Positions 44,079 to 53,276 of a stretch of DNA of 64,000 nucleotides are shown here, piece after piece. Positions within the stretch are counted from its first letter, which is position 1, and every line of letters starts with the position of its first letter. The translations under genes were made by a program, and so were the position numbers. The notes under the pieces were generated by a model that saw nothing but the letters and a program-made list of their open reading frames with translations, was not told where the DNA came from and searched no databases. The DNA is from Enterococcus larvae (GTDB taxonomy: Bacteria > Bacillota > Bacilli > Lactobacillales > Enterococcaceae). The DNA lies in the NCBI RefSeq assembly GCF_017830045.1, contig NZ_JAEDXU010000006.1:62001-126000 (forward strand), read 5' to 3'.

Positions 44079-46349
44079 TCAGCTTGGTGTATTGGAAAGA
44101 TACAGCTCAAAATATTCATTCAACAGCTTATAGCCTTCCATTTTCTGCTCAAGCTCTTTTGGCGCATAAATCCACTTGCCCATCACTTTTCTCTTAGAAG
44201 CAACTTCTTCAACCTCTTGGAGGAACTGGGGAACACCGTTGACCAGCTGTTGACAGCTGATTTCATTATTCAAACGAATATCCTGTGGATTAGTGCTGTT
44301 ATTTTGAATCATCGACCAAAGATACGGCAACACTTCGATTTGGCGGATATTTGCATAAACATCCTCCTTAGCAATCATTCCTCGACTGCCAATCCCGCCC
44401 TTCACTCTCTTGAAGCAGGCAGAAATATCTGATTCCAGCTTCTTCAAGCGACGTAAAGAGGTCGGTGTGGTTTTATTCTGTTTTGGAACAACCGAATTTG
44501 CAGGAAGCTGCTCCGGCTTCGGATGGTCTGAAACACGATTCAGCATCTCTTCAATCGACAATGTCACCGTTGACGGTTCTTCTTGAGGTGCTGGCGGCGT
44601 TCCTTGCTGCGCCGGACTCGGCTGTTGTTGATAGCGCGGCATCGGTCTGGAAGCCTGTAAGAAGTCCGATTTTGATGGAAACTCTCTGGAACCGGACGGA
44701 ATATTTTGATTATTTCTCTGATTTGGATTTCCTGTCAACGCTGGACGCTGCTGCATCTGCGGCGGTGTGGATGGAAACTCCTGCGAAACAGGACGCTGTT
44801 GCTGAGGTCCGGCCGGCTGAGTAGGTTGTACCTCAGCAGACTGAGGTTCAGCATCCCCATCCTGTTGATAAATCATCGTTGCTTCAAGCTCTCTTCTTCG
44901 ATTGGAAGAAAGCTGATCATTTGTTCGAATCTTCTGCTCCAGCTCAGCAATTTTCTGGTGTGCCTGTATCAGCTGAACATCTACCTTACCGACAGTCTGA
45001 CTTAGTTTTTTGATTTCAACTGCGTTAGCCTTCAACTGTTCTTGGTCGTGATGATGCTGCGCGGCCAATTTTTGCTGAGATTCGCTCTTCTTGAGCTTCA
45101 TTACAGGAATCTTCTTTTTACTTTGCTTGACATCTGTCAACTCACTTTGCACCGTCTGGACTCTTGCAGTCAGTTGGTCGATCACCTGATTCAGCTTCAT
45201 CGTTTCAGACGCTGTCTCATGGAGTCTATCATGATCCTTCTCGATTTGAGCGATTTCTTCCGGTGATTGCTCCGCTTCTGAAACCTTGGTCTCAACAGTC
45301 GTCAGCTTCTTATTGATTTCCTTTAGCTGTCTGGAAATCGTCAGGATGTCTTTATTGGTCAAAGCCATCTTCTCTTCCAGCTTCGATTGATCATCCACAG
45401 GTTGAATATTGTCATTCTGTGCCCGATACAATTCTCTGGCTCTCCGCGACTCTTTCTCTACCTTCATCCCCAGCTTTTCGACTTCCTTTTGAGAGAAATC
45501 TGTTCGATCAGCTAAGACCTCCACACGTTTCAACACTTGATTCAGTCGCTGTTCAAGCTTAGTACCCTCTTCCCTTTGTCCATCAAAAAATATTTTAAAC
45601 TTCGGCGGTGTTTTCGTTTCAGCCGGCTGCTTCTCGATTTTTTCAATCTCTTCGATCTGCTTCAGGACGTTTTCTTGAAACTCCTGAAAAGCAGCGTTCA
45701 TCTTATCTACTTTTGCAACAGCCTCATCCAAGCGCTTGCTGTTTTCATTTTCTTTTTCTTTTACCGTCTTGACTGCTGCTTCACTTTTAACGACACGCAT
45801 TTTAGGCGGTGTTTTCTGATTTTTCATGACCTGCAGCTCCGAGTAGACCTCATTCAAGCTTTCATTGAACTGATTCATCATCTCCGTCAAAAGCAGAACC
45901 TCACTGGTTGTTTCCTGCCATTCACGAGCCATCACATTACTGCCTGTGTCAGCAGCCGCAAAATTTGAGGTATGTTCAAGAGCCAGCTGCGGAACCTCGA
46001 GGGTATCCATCCAGTCTTTCAACTCCGTGATTTGAAATTTGCTCAATGGCTGCGGTAATGCCAGCAGCAGCGTCACATAAACAGCCTTTGCTGTCGTACG
46101 AACATACAGGTTTTTAACCACTGCATCCTGGAATTCCTGATTGAACCGCTCCGGCAAATCAGTCAGCAAACGCTCCATCTGTGATAATTCCAGATAGTCT
46201 TCTTTTTCTTCAAACTTTCTCACCAAATAAACAGAATACTGGCATAGAATATCTTCAACGTAGATTTCTTCACCTAAACGTTCCTGCTCGATCTCTTTTC
46301 TTAAAAAGATTTTCTTGTTCCCTGATGACTGCCTATTTAACTTTTCCAT
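44079..46349 (-). CDS. Large cytoplasmic coiled-coil protein of unknown function
   Basis: A protein of 756 residues with no signal peptide or membrane segment. Four regions are visible: an N-terminal globular part (about 1-130, ILCQYSVYLVRKFEEKEDYLEL); a long heptad-rich coiled coil (about 150-480, mostly Glu, Lys, Gln, Leu); a Pro/Gln/Ser-rich linker (about 485-610); and a conserved-looking C-terminal domain (about 630-756, LESDISACFKRVKGGIGSRG and LPYLWSMIQNN). I do not recognise a family. The design recalls cytoskeletal or scaffold proteins. It is monocistronic with a weak ribosome binding site. Confidence 0.8.
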   Translation of the reverse strand: MEKLNRQSSGNKKIFLRKEIEQERLGEEIYVEDILCQYSVYLVRKFEEKEDYLELSQMERLLTDLPERFNQEFQDAVVKNLYVRTTAKAVYVTLLLALPQPLSKFQITELKDWMDTLEVPQLALEHTSNFAAADTGSNVMAREWQETTSEVLLLTEMMNQFNESLNEVYSELQVMKNQKTPPKMRVVKSEAAVKTVKEKENENSKRLDEAVAKVDKMNAAFQEFQENVLKQIEEIEKIEKQPAETKTPPKFKIFFDGQREEGTKLEQRLNQVLKRVEVLADRTDFSQKEVEKLGMKVEKESRRARELYRAQNDNIQPVDDQSKLEEKMALTNKDILTISRQLKEINKKLTTVETKVSEAEQSPEEIAQIEKDHDRLHETASETMKLNQVIDQLTARVQTVQSELTDVKQSKKKIPVMKLKKSESQQKLAAQHHHDQEQLKANAVEIKKLSQTVGKVDVQLIQAHQKIAELEQKIRTNDQLSSNRRRELEATMIYQQDGDAEPQSAEVQPTQPAGPQQQRPVSQEFPSTPPQMQQRPALTGNPNQRNNQNIPSGSREFPSKSDFLQASRPMPRYQQQPSPAQQGTPPAPQEEPSTVTLSIEEMLNRVSDHPKPEQLPANSVVPKQNKTTPTSLRRLKKLESDISACFKRVKGGIGSRGMIAKEDVYANIRQIEVLPYLWSMIQNNSTNPQDIRLNNEISCQQLVNGVPQFLQEVEEVASKRKVMGKWIYAPKELEQKMEGYKLLNEYFELYLSNTPS

Positions 46350-46801
46350 AATCGATTAATGATCCCTTCATATCTATCTGTCATTTTATCTATTGTAGAT
46401 ATTCATCTCACTCTATATGTACTGATTTTCTGCGCTATTACCCATTGTTTATTTTACACCAAAAAAAAGAAGATTCTTTTCATAAAATAATTGATTTCAT
46501 AAAATATTTGAGAATACTTGGTTTTCAGGCATCGATAACAGCTCTATCTCCCTAATTTAAAGGAATGCATATACTCTATTTTATAATATTTACAGCCTCA
46601 ACTCAACAACAGCTTACAGCAAATAGAGAACAGTGAAAAATCACTGTCCTCTATACCTGATAAATAGGGCTTTAACGTACGTATATCGTAATCTCTTGTA
46701 ACCAAATAACAGTCTTCCACGCTCTATACAAATCAAGAATTGCAGATACGCGATCATTCAAGAACTGATTATTGAAGTATGGGAACTTTTTCGGCACAAC
46801 C
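46350..46801. other. 450-base AT-rich intergenic region with one hairpin
   Basis: No coding frame. An imperfect stem tagagaacagtga/tcactgtcctcta lies at 46624-46653, without a T-run. It may end the convergent or tandem minus-strand transcript from 46.8 kb, but this is weak. Confidence 0.45.
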
Positions 46802-47380
46802 TCAGCCTCTATATTCTTTCTCTATTCGCTTTTCCGGTACAAACCACATGATCAAAATACCGATATTAACAATCAGCACAAGATAGGGATGGATCAACCA
46901 GCCCAGCAGCAGACCTAAAAGGTTGAAGCCGATAGACAAATAAATCTTATAATACTTGTCGAGGGCGTCCTTCAATTTTGAATTACTTGTTTCTGCCCGA
47001 ATCAGTTCCTTCATCAATATGTAGTAAGCTACATCTGCCAATAATATGACGAAGCCGTACAACAGTTCCGGTACGAGACTGTCTAGGAAATCTCCAACCC
47101 ATGCCGTAGCGAAGGGGACCAGCGTCAGTGTGAAGATAAAGAAATTGTTTGCCCATAAAACCCTACCGTTGATTTTATGCACCATTTGAAACATATGGTG
47201 ATGGTTGTTCCAATATATCGCCAGCATTACAAAGCTGATAACGTAGATAAAAATTTTATGACTGATCTCATACAGCGCTTGCCAGCTGTCTGTCTTTGGC
47301 GGTAGAAGCTCCAACACCAGAATCGTCATGATAATTGCAATAACCGCATCTGTAAATGCTTCTATTCTTGTCTTTGACAT
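46802..47380 (-). CDS. TMEM175 family potassium channel-like membrane protein (DUF1211)
   Basis: A membrane protein of 192 residues with about six helices. The signature KTRIEAFTDAVIAIIMTILVLE at the N-terminus matches the TMEM175/DUF1211 pore helix motif (R..xFxDAVxAI), and YWNNHHHMF is also typical. Bacterial members form tetrameric K+ channels. I place the start at ATG 47380 (MSKTRIEAF); two further starts upstream lack a better ribosome binding site. Confidence 0.85.
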   Translation of the reverse strand: MSKTRIEAFTDAVIAIIMTILVLELLPPKTDSWQALYEISHKIFIYVISFVMLAIYWNNHHHMFQMVHKINGRVLWANNFFIFTLTLVPFATAWVGDFLDSLVPELLYGFVILLADVAYYILMKELIRAETSNSKLKDALDKYYKIYLSIGFNLLGLLLGWLIHPYLVLIVNIGILIMWFVPEKRIEKEYRG

Positions 47381-47543
47381 GTTCAACACCCCATTCATCC
47401 CCATTTTACTGTCTTTTACTGTAAAAACAATTAATATGCCCTCCTAAAGATGGAGGGGAAATCAGTCTTGAGGTCGATGTTCGTTTTTCCACTCCTTGCT
47501 ATACTCTTAGTATAGAAAACAAACAGAGAACGGAGAATATAAA

Positions 47544-47741
47544 ATGAATAATAATTTGGTGGGAAACATTTTTAGATTGGTTGGACTTTTTATCGTAGCA
47601 AGTATCGCTATCAGCATGGTACTAAGTGTTGTGGGAACACTCCTATGGTTTGCAGTGAAAATCGCTATTCCTTTGGCAATTGCAGTATGGTTGGTGCATT
47701 TGATTGCCAGCCCTCAAAAGAAATGCCGCAGATACTACTAA
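47544..47741 (+). CDS. Small membrane protein
   Basis: A protein of 65 residues with two hydrophobic helices (about 10-33 and 35-55) and a basic tail KKCRRYY. CGGAG is seven bases before the ATG. No family recognised. It is followed by a hairpin with T-run at 47826. Confidence 0.65.
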   Translation: MNNNLVGNIFRLVGLFIVASIAISMVLSVVGTLLWFAVKIAIPLAIAVWLVHLIASPQKKCRRYY

Positions 47742-47825
47742 GCACCTGAAAATCCGTCAATTAACAAGACTTTATATAAATAAAGAAGGAGGCGCTACTT
47801 TCCTTACTCCCGACCTCCTGAAATA

Positions 47826-47868
47826 TAAAAGCTTCACCCTGCGATGATTCGCGGAGTGAAGCTTTTAC
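47826..47868. terminator. Terminator after the small membrane protein
   Basis: Arms aaaagcttcac and gtgaagctttt around an 18-base loop, also usable by the convergent HdeD-like gene. Confidence 0.75.
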
Positions 47869-47919
47869 TATTTTACTTGCTGAACAGCAAATGTTTATAC
47901 TACCTGACGCCTCATCCTA

Positions 47920-48444
47920 TCAATGAAACGCATAAACGATATAGGTGATCCCAAACATCATAAAGTAGAATCCGACTAAAAAGCTCAACGTCAATGCTGA
48001 GGACAGTGGATTGAACAATAGGACAAATCCTAATATGATACCCAGTACATCTACAATCAAACTAAACCAATAATAGCCTGTATGGAATGCTTTTGCCAAA
48101 TCCAATGTGAACAGATTAAAGAAGGAATCCAGAATAAACCAAATCGCAAACACATACGGTAAAACAGATACTCCGATTTGCAAGTTAAGCAGGAGATAAA
48201 TACCTAAAATGATATCGATCGCACCCAAAACCAGCGGCATATAAGATTTATATCCTGTTAATTCCTTTAGACGGTTTCGCACAAAGATTTCAAATACTCC
48301 TTTTATAATGGCAAATACCGCAAAAATCATGACAATCGCTAGTAAATTTCCTGCCGGATCTTGGAAGGACATCAACGAAATAATTACAAACAGAATACCT
48401 ATTAGTAGTGAACCCCAATCCAATCCTGATGCTTTTCTATCCAT
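47920..48444 (-). CDS. HdeD/DUF308 family membrane protein
   Basis: A protein of about 174 residues with six hydrophobic helices and two internally similar halves, each with a pattern like GILFVIISLMSFQDP and GIILGFVLLFNPLSS, as in HdeD-type proteins. E. coli HdeD is tied to acid stress; function here is unknown. The ATG at 48444 has GAGGTGG about nine bases upstream; an in-frame GTG four codons earlier overlaps that site. Confidence 0.85.
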   Translation of the reverse strand: MDRKASGLDWGSLLIGILFVIISLMSFQDPAGNLLAIVMIFAVFAIIKGVFEIFVRNRLKELTGYKSYMPLVLGAIDIILGIYLLLNLQIGVSVLPYVFAIWFILDSFFNLFTLDLAKAFHTGYYWFSLIVDVLGIILGFVLLFNPLSSALTLSFLVGFYFMMFGITYIVYAFH

Positions 48445-48550
48445 TATTTTTTCCACCTCTTTCTTTTATTCTTACATTATTCATGGTACTCCGATAAAGA
48501 ATTTCGGTCAAAAATAATGATGTGAAAACTCACTATTTTTTCAGAAAATG

Positions 48551-48594
48551 AAAAAAACAACTGGAATCCTATTGCACATTCCAGTTGTTTTATT
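48551..48594. terminator. Intergenic terminator hairpin
   Basis: Arms aacaactggaat and attccagttgtt with flanking A-run and T-run. It lies upstream of the HdeD-like gene. The region 48595-48804 has no gene. Confidence 0.7.
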
Positions 48595-48804
48595 TGCGAA
48601 AATTACCATAGTATTTCGATTTCATTTTATACATCATCATTGTCTCACTTGAATTTTATAGGATGCTCATTGAAACAGCAGCACCTGACCCTCTTTTCCC
48701 CTGATACCCTTCAGCCTGCAAAAAATAAATGGAATAATATCAATACGCTGCCTTGTCCTCAGTTTCCAAGAGATAGCTGTGTTGCTCCAATACTTTTTAA
48801 ACTG

Positions 48805-49182
48805 CTAACTCTTTTTGAATTTCGCACGGACACCGCGTTTGATTACATCAAAGAAACCTAGAGACTGTACCATGCGATCTGAAGGAATATACTCCTTTAT
48901 TGCCCGCAGAACTTGTTTCGGATGTTTTGAGGCAAAGGTAAAGGTGCCGTTTTGCTTCGTTTCGATCGCATATCGAGGAATCCATTTTCCTTTGAAGATT
49001 ACTGAAGCAATCACATACTCCACTTCTTCCCATGGAATCTGAACATATTTGCGCGAATCACGTGAGTTGTAAAATTCAAACCCCTTATCGCCAATCATGA
49101 CCTGCCCATAATCCGTAAGTCCTGTATATGCAGTTGCATCCATTACCAAATCTATTTTTGTATTCAGTGATTGAACCATCAT
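48805..49182 (-). CDS. manO: ManO, DUF956 protein of the mannose PTS locus
   Basis: A soluble protein of 125 residues of the DUF956 family, found after the mannose IID gene in many lactic acid bacteria. Typical pieces are MVQSLNTKIDLVMDATAYTGL, GDKGFEFYN and WIPRYAIET. I chose the ATG at 49182, which has CGGAG upstream, over one ten codons earlier without a ribosome binding site. A terminator separates it from manN, so it may be expressed at a lower level or from its own promoter. The molecular role is not established. Confidence 0.85.
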   Translation of the reverse strand: MMVQSLNTKIDLVMDATAYTGLTDYGQVMIGDKGFEFYNSRDSRKYVQIPWEEVEYVIASVIFKGKWIPRYAIETKQNGTFTFASKHPKQVLRAIKEYIPSDRMVQSLGFFDVIKRGVRAKFKKS

Positions 49183-49289
49183 ATCCGCTCCGTTCCCGTT
49201 ATTTTGATTCATTTATTATACATTTATCCGTGTGATAAAGCTATTTTAACCCTGTGTTTATCGCTCCGACAGGCCTCTCTTCTATTAAG

Positions 49290-49328
49290 CAAGAAGGGGC
49301 TGGGACAAAACGATTTGTCCAGCCCCTC
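49290..49328 (-). terminator. Terminator after manN
   Basis: Arms ggggctgggacaaa and tttgtccagcccc, four-base loop. On the minus strand it is followed by ttcttgctt. Same gggacaaa family as at 2.6 kb and 33.9 kb. Confidence 0.8.
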
Positions 49329-49378
49329 CAACAGTTCTATAGTCAGATCAGTATTACTACATGACCCTTTTGCTTGGA

Positions 49379-50308
49379 TTATAGAAGTCCAATCACGTGT
49401 CCAAGGATACCTACTACGAATAGGCCAAGGATGATAACGATTGGAGAAACCTTCTTCTTAAGAAGCCACATACACAACAGAGTAAGCAGTAATGCTGCCA
49501 AACCAGGAATCAGCTGATCCAAGTTGTTCTGCAATGTTGTTACCTTATCTGAAGACAGTGCCAGACCGGAATTGACTTGTTCAAATGCCTGTCTGATCCC
49601 TTCACCACCGGAAGGAAGTTTGTCCCATTCGATATACGCGCCATCGTCCAGTTTTACCGTAGAAACGACCGGCAGGAACTTGATGGATACCCATCGTTGA
49701 ACCAATGCCGCCAATACGAACATCCCTAAAATAGATGCACCCTTTGTTACGTCCTGCAGTAAACCACCTGAAAGGTCTTCTGTGATTTTAGAACCGGCTT
49801 TATAACCGAATTCTTGTGTATACCACATGAATGCCCAACGAATGATGTTCCATGCAACGAAGAAAATGATTGGGCCAAGAATGTTGCCGCCCATTGCCAA
49901 TGATGCACCTAAGGCACCTAACATCGGTCTTACTGTAAACCAGAATACTGGGTCACCGACACCGGCTAAAGGTCCCATCATACCGACCTTAACCCCTTGA
50001 ATCGCTACATCATCAACAGCCGCGCCATTCGCACGTTCTTCTTCCAATGCAAGTGTTACACCAAGAATTGGTGAAGCAATGTACGGGTGAGTATTAAAGA
50101 ACTCCAAGTGACGCTGTAATGCTGCAGTACGGTCTTCTTTTGATTTATATAGTTTCTTGATCGCCGGGATCATTGCAAATGCCCAACCACCATTTTGCAT
50201 ACGTTCGTAGTTCCATGAACCTTGAATGAAGGTAGAACGCCATGCAACGGCTAAACGATCTTTTTTTGTTAATTCAATTTTTTCTGCTACTTGAGCTTTT
50301 TCTGCCAT
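49379..50308 (-). CDS. manN: PTS mannose-family transporter subunit IID
   Basis: Membrane component with IIC, forming the channel for mannose and glucose. Characteristic pieces are FIQGSWNYERMQNGGWAFAMIPA, HPYIASPILGVTLALEEE and VGMMGPLAGVGDPVFWFT. It has about 309 residues with helices in the C-terminal half. I chose ATG 50308, with AAGGAGG upstream. It follows manM after 20 bases. This IIC-IID pair is also a receptor for class IIa bacteriocins in related species. Confidence 0.94.
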   Translation of the reverse strand: MAEKAQVAEKIELTKKDRLAVAWRSTFIQGSWNYERMQNGGWAFAMIPAIKKLYKSKEDRTAALQRHLEFFNTHPYIASPILGVTLALEEERANGAAVDDVAIQGVKVGMMGPLAGVGDPVFWFTVRPMLGALGASLAMGGNILGPIIFFVAWNIIRWAFMWYTQEFGYKAGSKITEDLSGGLLQDVTKGASILGMFVLAALVQRWVSIKFLPVVSTVKLDDGAYIEWDKLPSGGEGIRQAFEQVNSGLALSSDKVTTLQNNLDQLIPGLAALLLTLLCMWLLKKKVSPIVIILGLFVVGILGHVIGLL

Positions 50309-50328
50309 TTTTTTCTCCTCCTTCAAGA

Positions 50329-51132
50329 TTAATAGTCATTCAGGATATCATCTAACGGGTCACCATGACTTCCGCCACCGCCGCCGTTTGAAGAACCGCC
50401 CATTTTAGACAGGTTCAAGTAAATCAATGCTAATGCTACACCTAAAGCACCAAGTGCAATCAGTGTCAATTGAGAAATTGCTGCTACGACAAAACCAATA
50501 ACGAAGAATGGCCATACTTCTCTTGTTGCCATCATGTTGATTACCAATGCATAACCAACGGCTACGACCATACCACCACCAATTGCCATACCATCTGTCA
50601 ACCATGCCGGCATTGATTCCAGAACAGATTGTACAGTATGAGCTGGGATGAATAGTAACGCACCTGCAGGAATTGCAATACGCAACCCTTGCATGATTAC
50701 AGCAATAATATGCCACATTTCCACACCGCGGATATTACCTTCTGAAGCGGCTTTATCCATCAAGTGAACGATCGGTACAGCTAATGTACGAACGACCATT
50801 GTCAAGAACAGACCTGCAACTGCCAAAGGAACTGCGATTGCAATCGCTGATGCAACACCTTTATCACCTTGTCCACCTAATACTAAAATAATTGCTGATG
50901 CGACTGATGCTAAGGCTGCGTCCGGTGCTACGGCTGCTCCAATGTTTGCCCATCCAAGAGCGATCATCTGCAGGGTACCGCCAAGAATGATACATGCTTC
51001 TAAATTACCGGTTACTAAACCGATCAATGTACAAGCTACCAGTGGTTGGTGGAACTGGAACTCATCCAGGATTCCTTCCATACCAGCTAGAAAGGCAACT
51101 AATACTACTAAAATTATTGAAATAATAGACAT
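50329..51132 (-). CDS. manM: PTS mannose-family transporter subunit IIC
   Basis: The IIC membrane subunit of 267 residues: ISIILVVLVAFLAGMEGILDEFQFHQPLVA at the N-terminus and GNLEACIILGGTLQMIALGWANIGAA are highly typical. The C-terminus has a Gly/Ser-rich tail (GGSSNGGGGGSHGDPLDDI). AGGAGG precedes the ATG. About 140 bases separate it from manL with no clear terminator. Confidence 0.94.
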   Translation of the reverse strand: MSIISIILVVLVAFLAGMEGILDEFQFHQPLVACTLIGLVTGNLEACIILGGTLQMIALGWANIGAAVAPDAALASVASAIILVLGGQGDKGVASAIAIAVPLAVAGLFLTMVVRTLAVPIVHLMDKAASEGNIRGVEMWHIIAVIMQGLRIAIPAGALLFIPAHTVQSVLESMPAWLTDGMAIGGGMVVAVGYALVINMMATREVWPFFVIGFVVAAISQLTLIALGALGVALALIYLNLSKMGGSSNGGGGGSHGDPLDDILNDY

Positions 51133-51271
51133 GATAGACCTCCTATTAAATATGATTTTTTTCTATATGAATTCTGCTAAACAGTTCATCCTTAGTAGAA
51201 AAGCTATTATCTAGGATACTGACAACGGCAATCCTATTTCGTGTCGCTTATTTAGCCGCATTCATATACGA

Positions 51272-52261
51272 TTATGCGTCTGCTAATTCTGTCTTCGCTT
51301 TTTTCAAGATTTCATCCATGTTTGCTTTAGAATCGTTTGGTACTTTACGTACATCGAACTTGATGCCTTTGCTTTCCAATGTTTCAAATGCTTTGACATC
51401 TTCTGCGCCCATAGACAACACTTTACTTACCACGACTTTACCAACTGAGTGGGCCATTGAGCCGACATTCAATTCTTTGATGTCTACGCCGCCCTCTACT
51501 GCTGTTACAACATCTTCTGGATTTTCAAACAGCAATAATGCTTTTGTATTGCCGAAGCGAGGATCTTTTGCGATCTCGATCATTTTGTTGATCGGAATAA
51601 CATTTGCTTTAACCCCTGGAGGCGCAGCTTGCTCGATCAGCTTCTTACGAAGGTCATCCTTTGATACTGCATCTGAAACTACGATGATCCGGTTAGGCTG
51701 TACTGACTTTGTCCAAGCCGTAGCGACCTGACCATGAAGCAGACGAGAGTCTACACGTGCCAGAACGTATTTGATTTTACCGTCTCCAACGACTGTTCCT
51801 GCAGGCAATGAGCCTTTCGGTTGTCCATCATCAACAACAGCTTTTGGTGCTTCTGCCGGTTCCAGTTCTTCCGGTTTGATTTTCACACCTTCTTTAGCAA
51901 CAGTTAAAACATGCGCAGCAATTTCTTGTGCAGAATTCATTGAAAAACGAGAAGAGTACGCTTCGATCAGCATTGGTAAATTCAACCCGCTGACAATTGC
52001 CCATTTGTCTTTACGTTCTTCAAAAAGACTGTTTGCCTGATTGAAAGGTGTACCGCCCCACAAATCAACTAAAAATAGTACTTCCTCATCACTATCAAAT
52101 GTTGCGATTGCTTCAGTCAATTTTGCTTTTAAATCATCTGGTCCCTCACTGGGCATTAATGTCACAGCTTGTACATTTTCTTGTTCACCAAAGATCATGG
52201 AACCTGACTGTAAAATTCCTTCGGCGAATTTTCCGTGACTTGCAAGAATAATCCCTACCAT
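51272..52261 (-). CDS. manL: PTS mannose-family fused IIA-IIB subunit
   Basis: A cytoplasmic phosphotransfer protein of 329 residues. The IIA domain has its phospho-histidine in IILASHGKFAEG (His9), then an Ala/Pro-rich linker (about 128-160) and a IIB domain with the phospho-histidine in DSRLLHGQVATAW (His176). AGGAGG lies upstream of the ATG. Phosphate passes from HPr through IIA and IIB to the sugar carried by ManM-ManN. It is preceded by a 250-base gap and a lone IIB gene. Confidence 0.94.
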   Translation of the reverse strand: MVGIILASHGKFAEGILQSGSMIFGEQENVQAVTLMPSEGPDDLKAKLTEAIATFDSDEEVLFLVDLWGGTPFNQANSLFEERKDKWAIVSGLNLPMLIEAYSSRFSMNSAQEIAAHVLTVAKEGVKIKPEELEPAEAPKAVVDDGQPKGSLPAGTVVGDGKIKYVLARVDSRLLHGQVATAWTKSVQPNRIIVVSDAVSKDDLRKKLIEQAAPPGVKANVIPINKMIEIAKDPRFGNTKALLLFENPEDVVTAVEGGVDIKELNVGSMAHSVGKVVVSKVLSMGAEDVKAFETLESKGIKFDVRKVPNDSKANMDEILKKAKTELADA

Positions 52262-52402
52262 AATTTGTATACCTCCTATGCTTATTTACTTTCTTTTGTA
52301 TTATTCTGATTCCTTTCAACATGTTTCCTTCACACACATATGAAATAAAAAGTTCAGTTATTTAAGATAGTAGAAATAAAAACAGTTGAAAACAATACAG
52401 TA

Positions 52403-52417
52403 ATAAACGCGTTTCAT
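52403..52417. promoter_or_regulatory. Possible cre site upstream of manL
   Basis: ATAAACGCGTTTCAT (minus-strand reading ATGAAACGCGTTTAT) is close to the catabolite-responsive element consensus, with one mismatch at its end. It lies 140 bases before the manL start. The gap 52262-52510 shows no other site that I trust. Confidence 0.4.
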
Positions 52418-52510
52418 ATTAGGCCCCTAACAAACCACATCCTTTCAATGCTTGAAAAGTCCTGTATTGACTTTTTCATTTATAGACAACTTCGATATGA
52501 AGTATCTGCC

Positions 52511-53005
52511 TCACAATAGTTGTTCCTTTTTCAACAGCTCAATCAAGTGTACTTTCCCATCCGCCACTACTTTTCGTATCTCCAAAGTAATTCCCAAAGA
52601 ATCCAAGTACTTGAAAGCTTCAATGTCCTGCGCATCAACGGCCACTGCATTTGTGATCATTTTTTTTCCATGGGAGAAGCTCATTCCGCCAATATTGACC
52701 GAATCCAGCTGAACACCATTTCTCACGACCCGCTCAACATCCTCAGGATTTGTGAACAATAGCATCACTCTAAAGCTGCTGTCAAAACGTTCATCGGGAT
52801 ACACTTGAATCATTTTATCCACTGTAATGACATTTACTTTGACACCCGGCGGCGCTGCTTGGATCAATAGCTTTTTTCTCAGCATATCTTGAGCAACTGT
52901 ATCGCTGACTACTAAGATACGATTGATATTCATGCTTTTAGTCCATACAGTAGCGACCTGACCATGGATCAGCCGATCATCAATTCTTGCTAGACGAATA
53001 TCCAT
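52511..53005 (-). CDS. Stand-alone PTS IIB of the mannose/sorbose family
   Basis: A protein of 164 residues; the phospho-histidine is in DDRLIHGQVATVW (His14), followed by ILVVSDTVAQD and AAPPGVKVNVITVDK. It resembles the IIB half of ManL but is a separate gene, the first after the sigma-54 promoter. It may regulate ManR or compete for phosphate as a sensor rather than feed the transporter; similar lone IIB genes precede mannose operons in relatives. GGAG precedes the ATG. Confidence 0.9.
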   Translation of the reverse strand: MDIRLARIDDRLIHGQVATVWTKSMNINRILVVSDTVAQDMLRKKLLIQAAPPGVKVNVITVDKMIQVYPDERFDSSFRVMLLFTNPEDVERVVRNGVQLDSVNIGGMSFSHGKKMITNAVAVDAQDIEAFKYLDSLGITLEIRKVVADGKVHLIELLKKEQLL

Positions 53006-53165
53006 CTAAACCTGCACTCCTTTTTATCCAATCATCTATACTTTTGGGGAAGAAGGCATTACTCAGATGGCTGTTCTCTCAACTTACATTTAAAATACTA
53101 TGTTCTGAAAGATATTGCCAAAATAAAGCCCTTTGACTCTTGGAATGTTGGTTCGTCTTATTATA

Positions 53166-53182
53166 AGCAAGTATCGTGCCAA
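53166..53182 (-). promoter_or_regulatory. Sigma-54 (-24/-12) promoter of the mannose PTS operon
   Basis: On the minus strand, TTGGCAC, five bases, TTGCT, a perfect match to the -24/-12 consensus. It lies about 160 bases upstream of the lone IIB gene and points to it and manL-manM-manN. Confidence 0.93.
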
Positions 53183-53235
53183 CTTAGTGTATCTTGTTTA
53201 AAACTCATATATATTAAGGTTTTCATAATAAAAAA

Positions 53236-53264
53236 GATACACTGTATTATTTATACAGTGTATC
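53236..53264. promoter_or_regulatory. Palindrome: candidate ManR enhancer and/or manR terminator
   Basis: A perfect 11-base stem, gatacactgta/tacagtgtatc, with A/T-runs on both sides, just after the manR stop and about 55 bases upstream of the -24 element. A further agtgtatc lies next to the promoter and related copies lie before manR. It can act as terminator; the distance also suits an enhancer for a sigma-54 activator. Confidence 0.65.
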
Positions 53265-53276
53265 TTTTTTGTGTAT

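Noticed and set aside
48640-48861. Plus-strand frame opposite manO
   Set aside because: Overlaps the convergent manO 3' end, with no ribosome binding site or family pattern.
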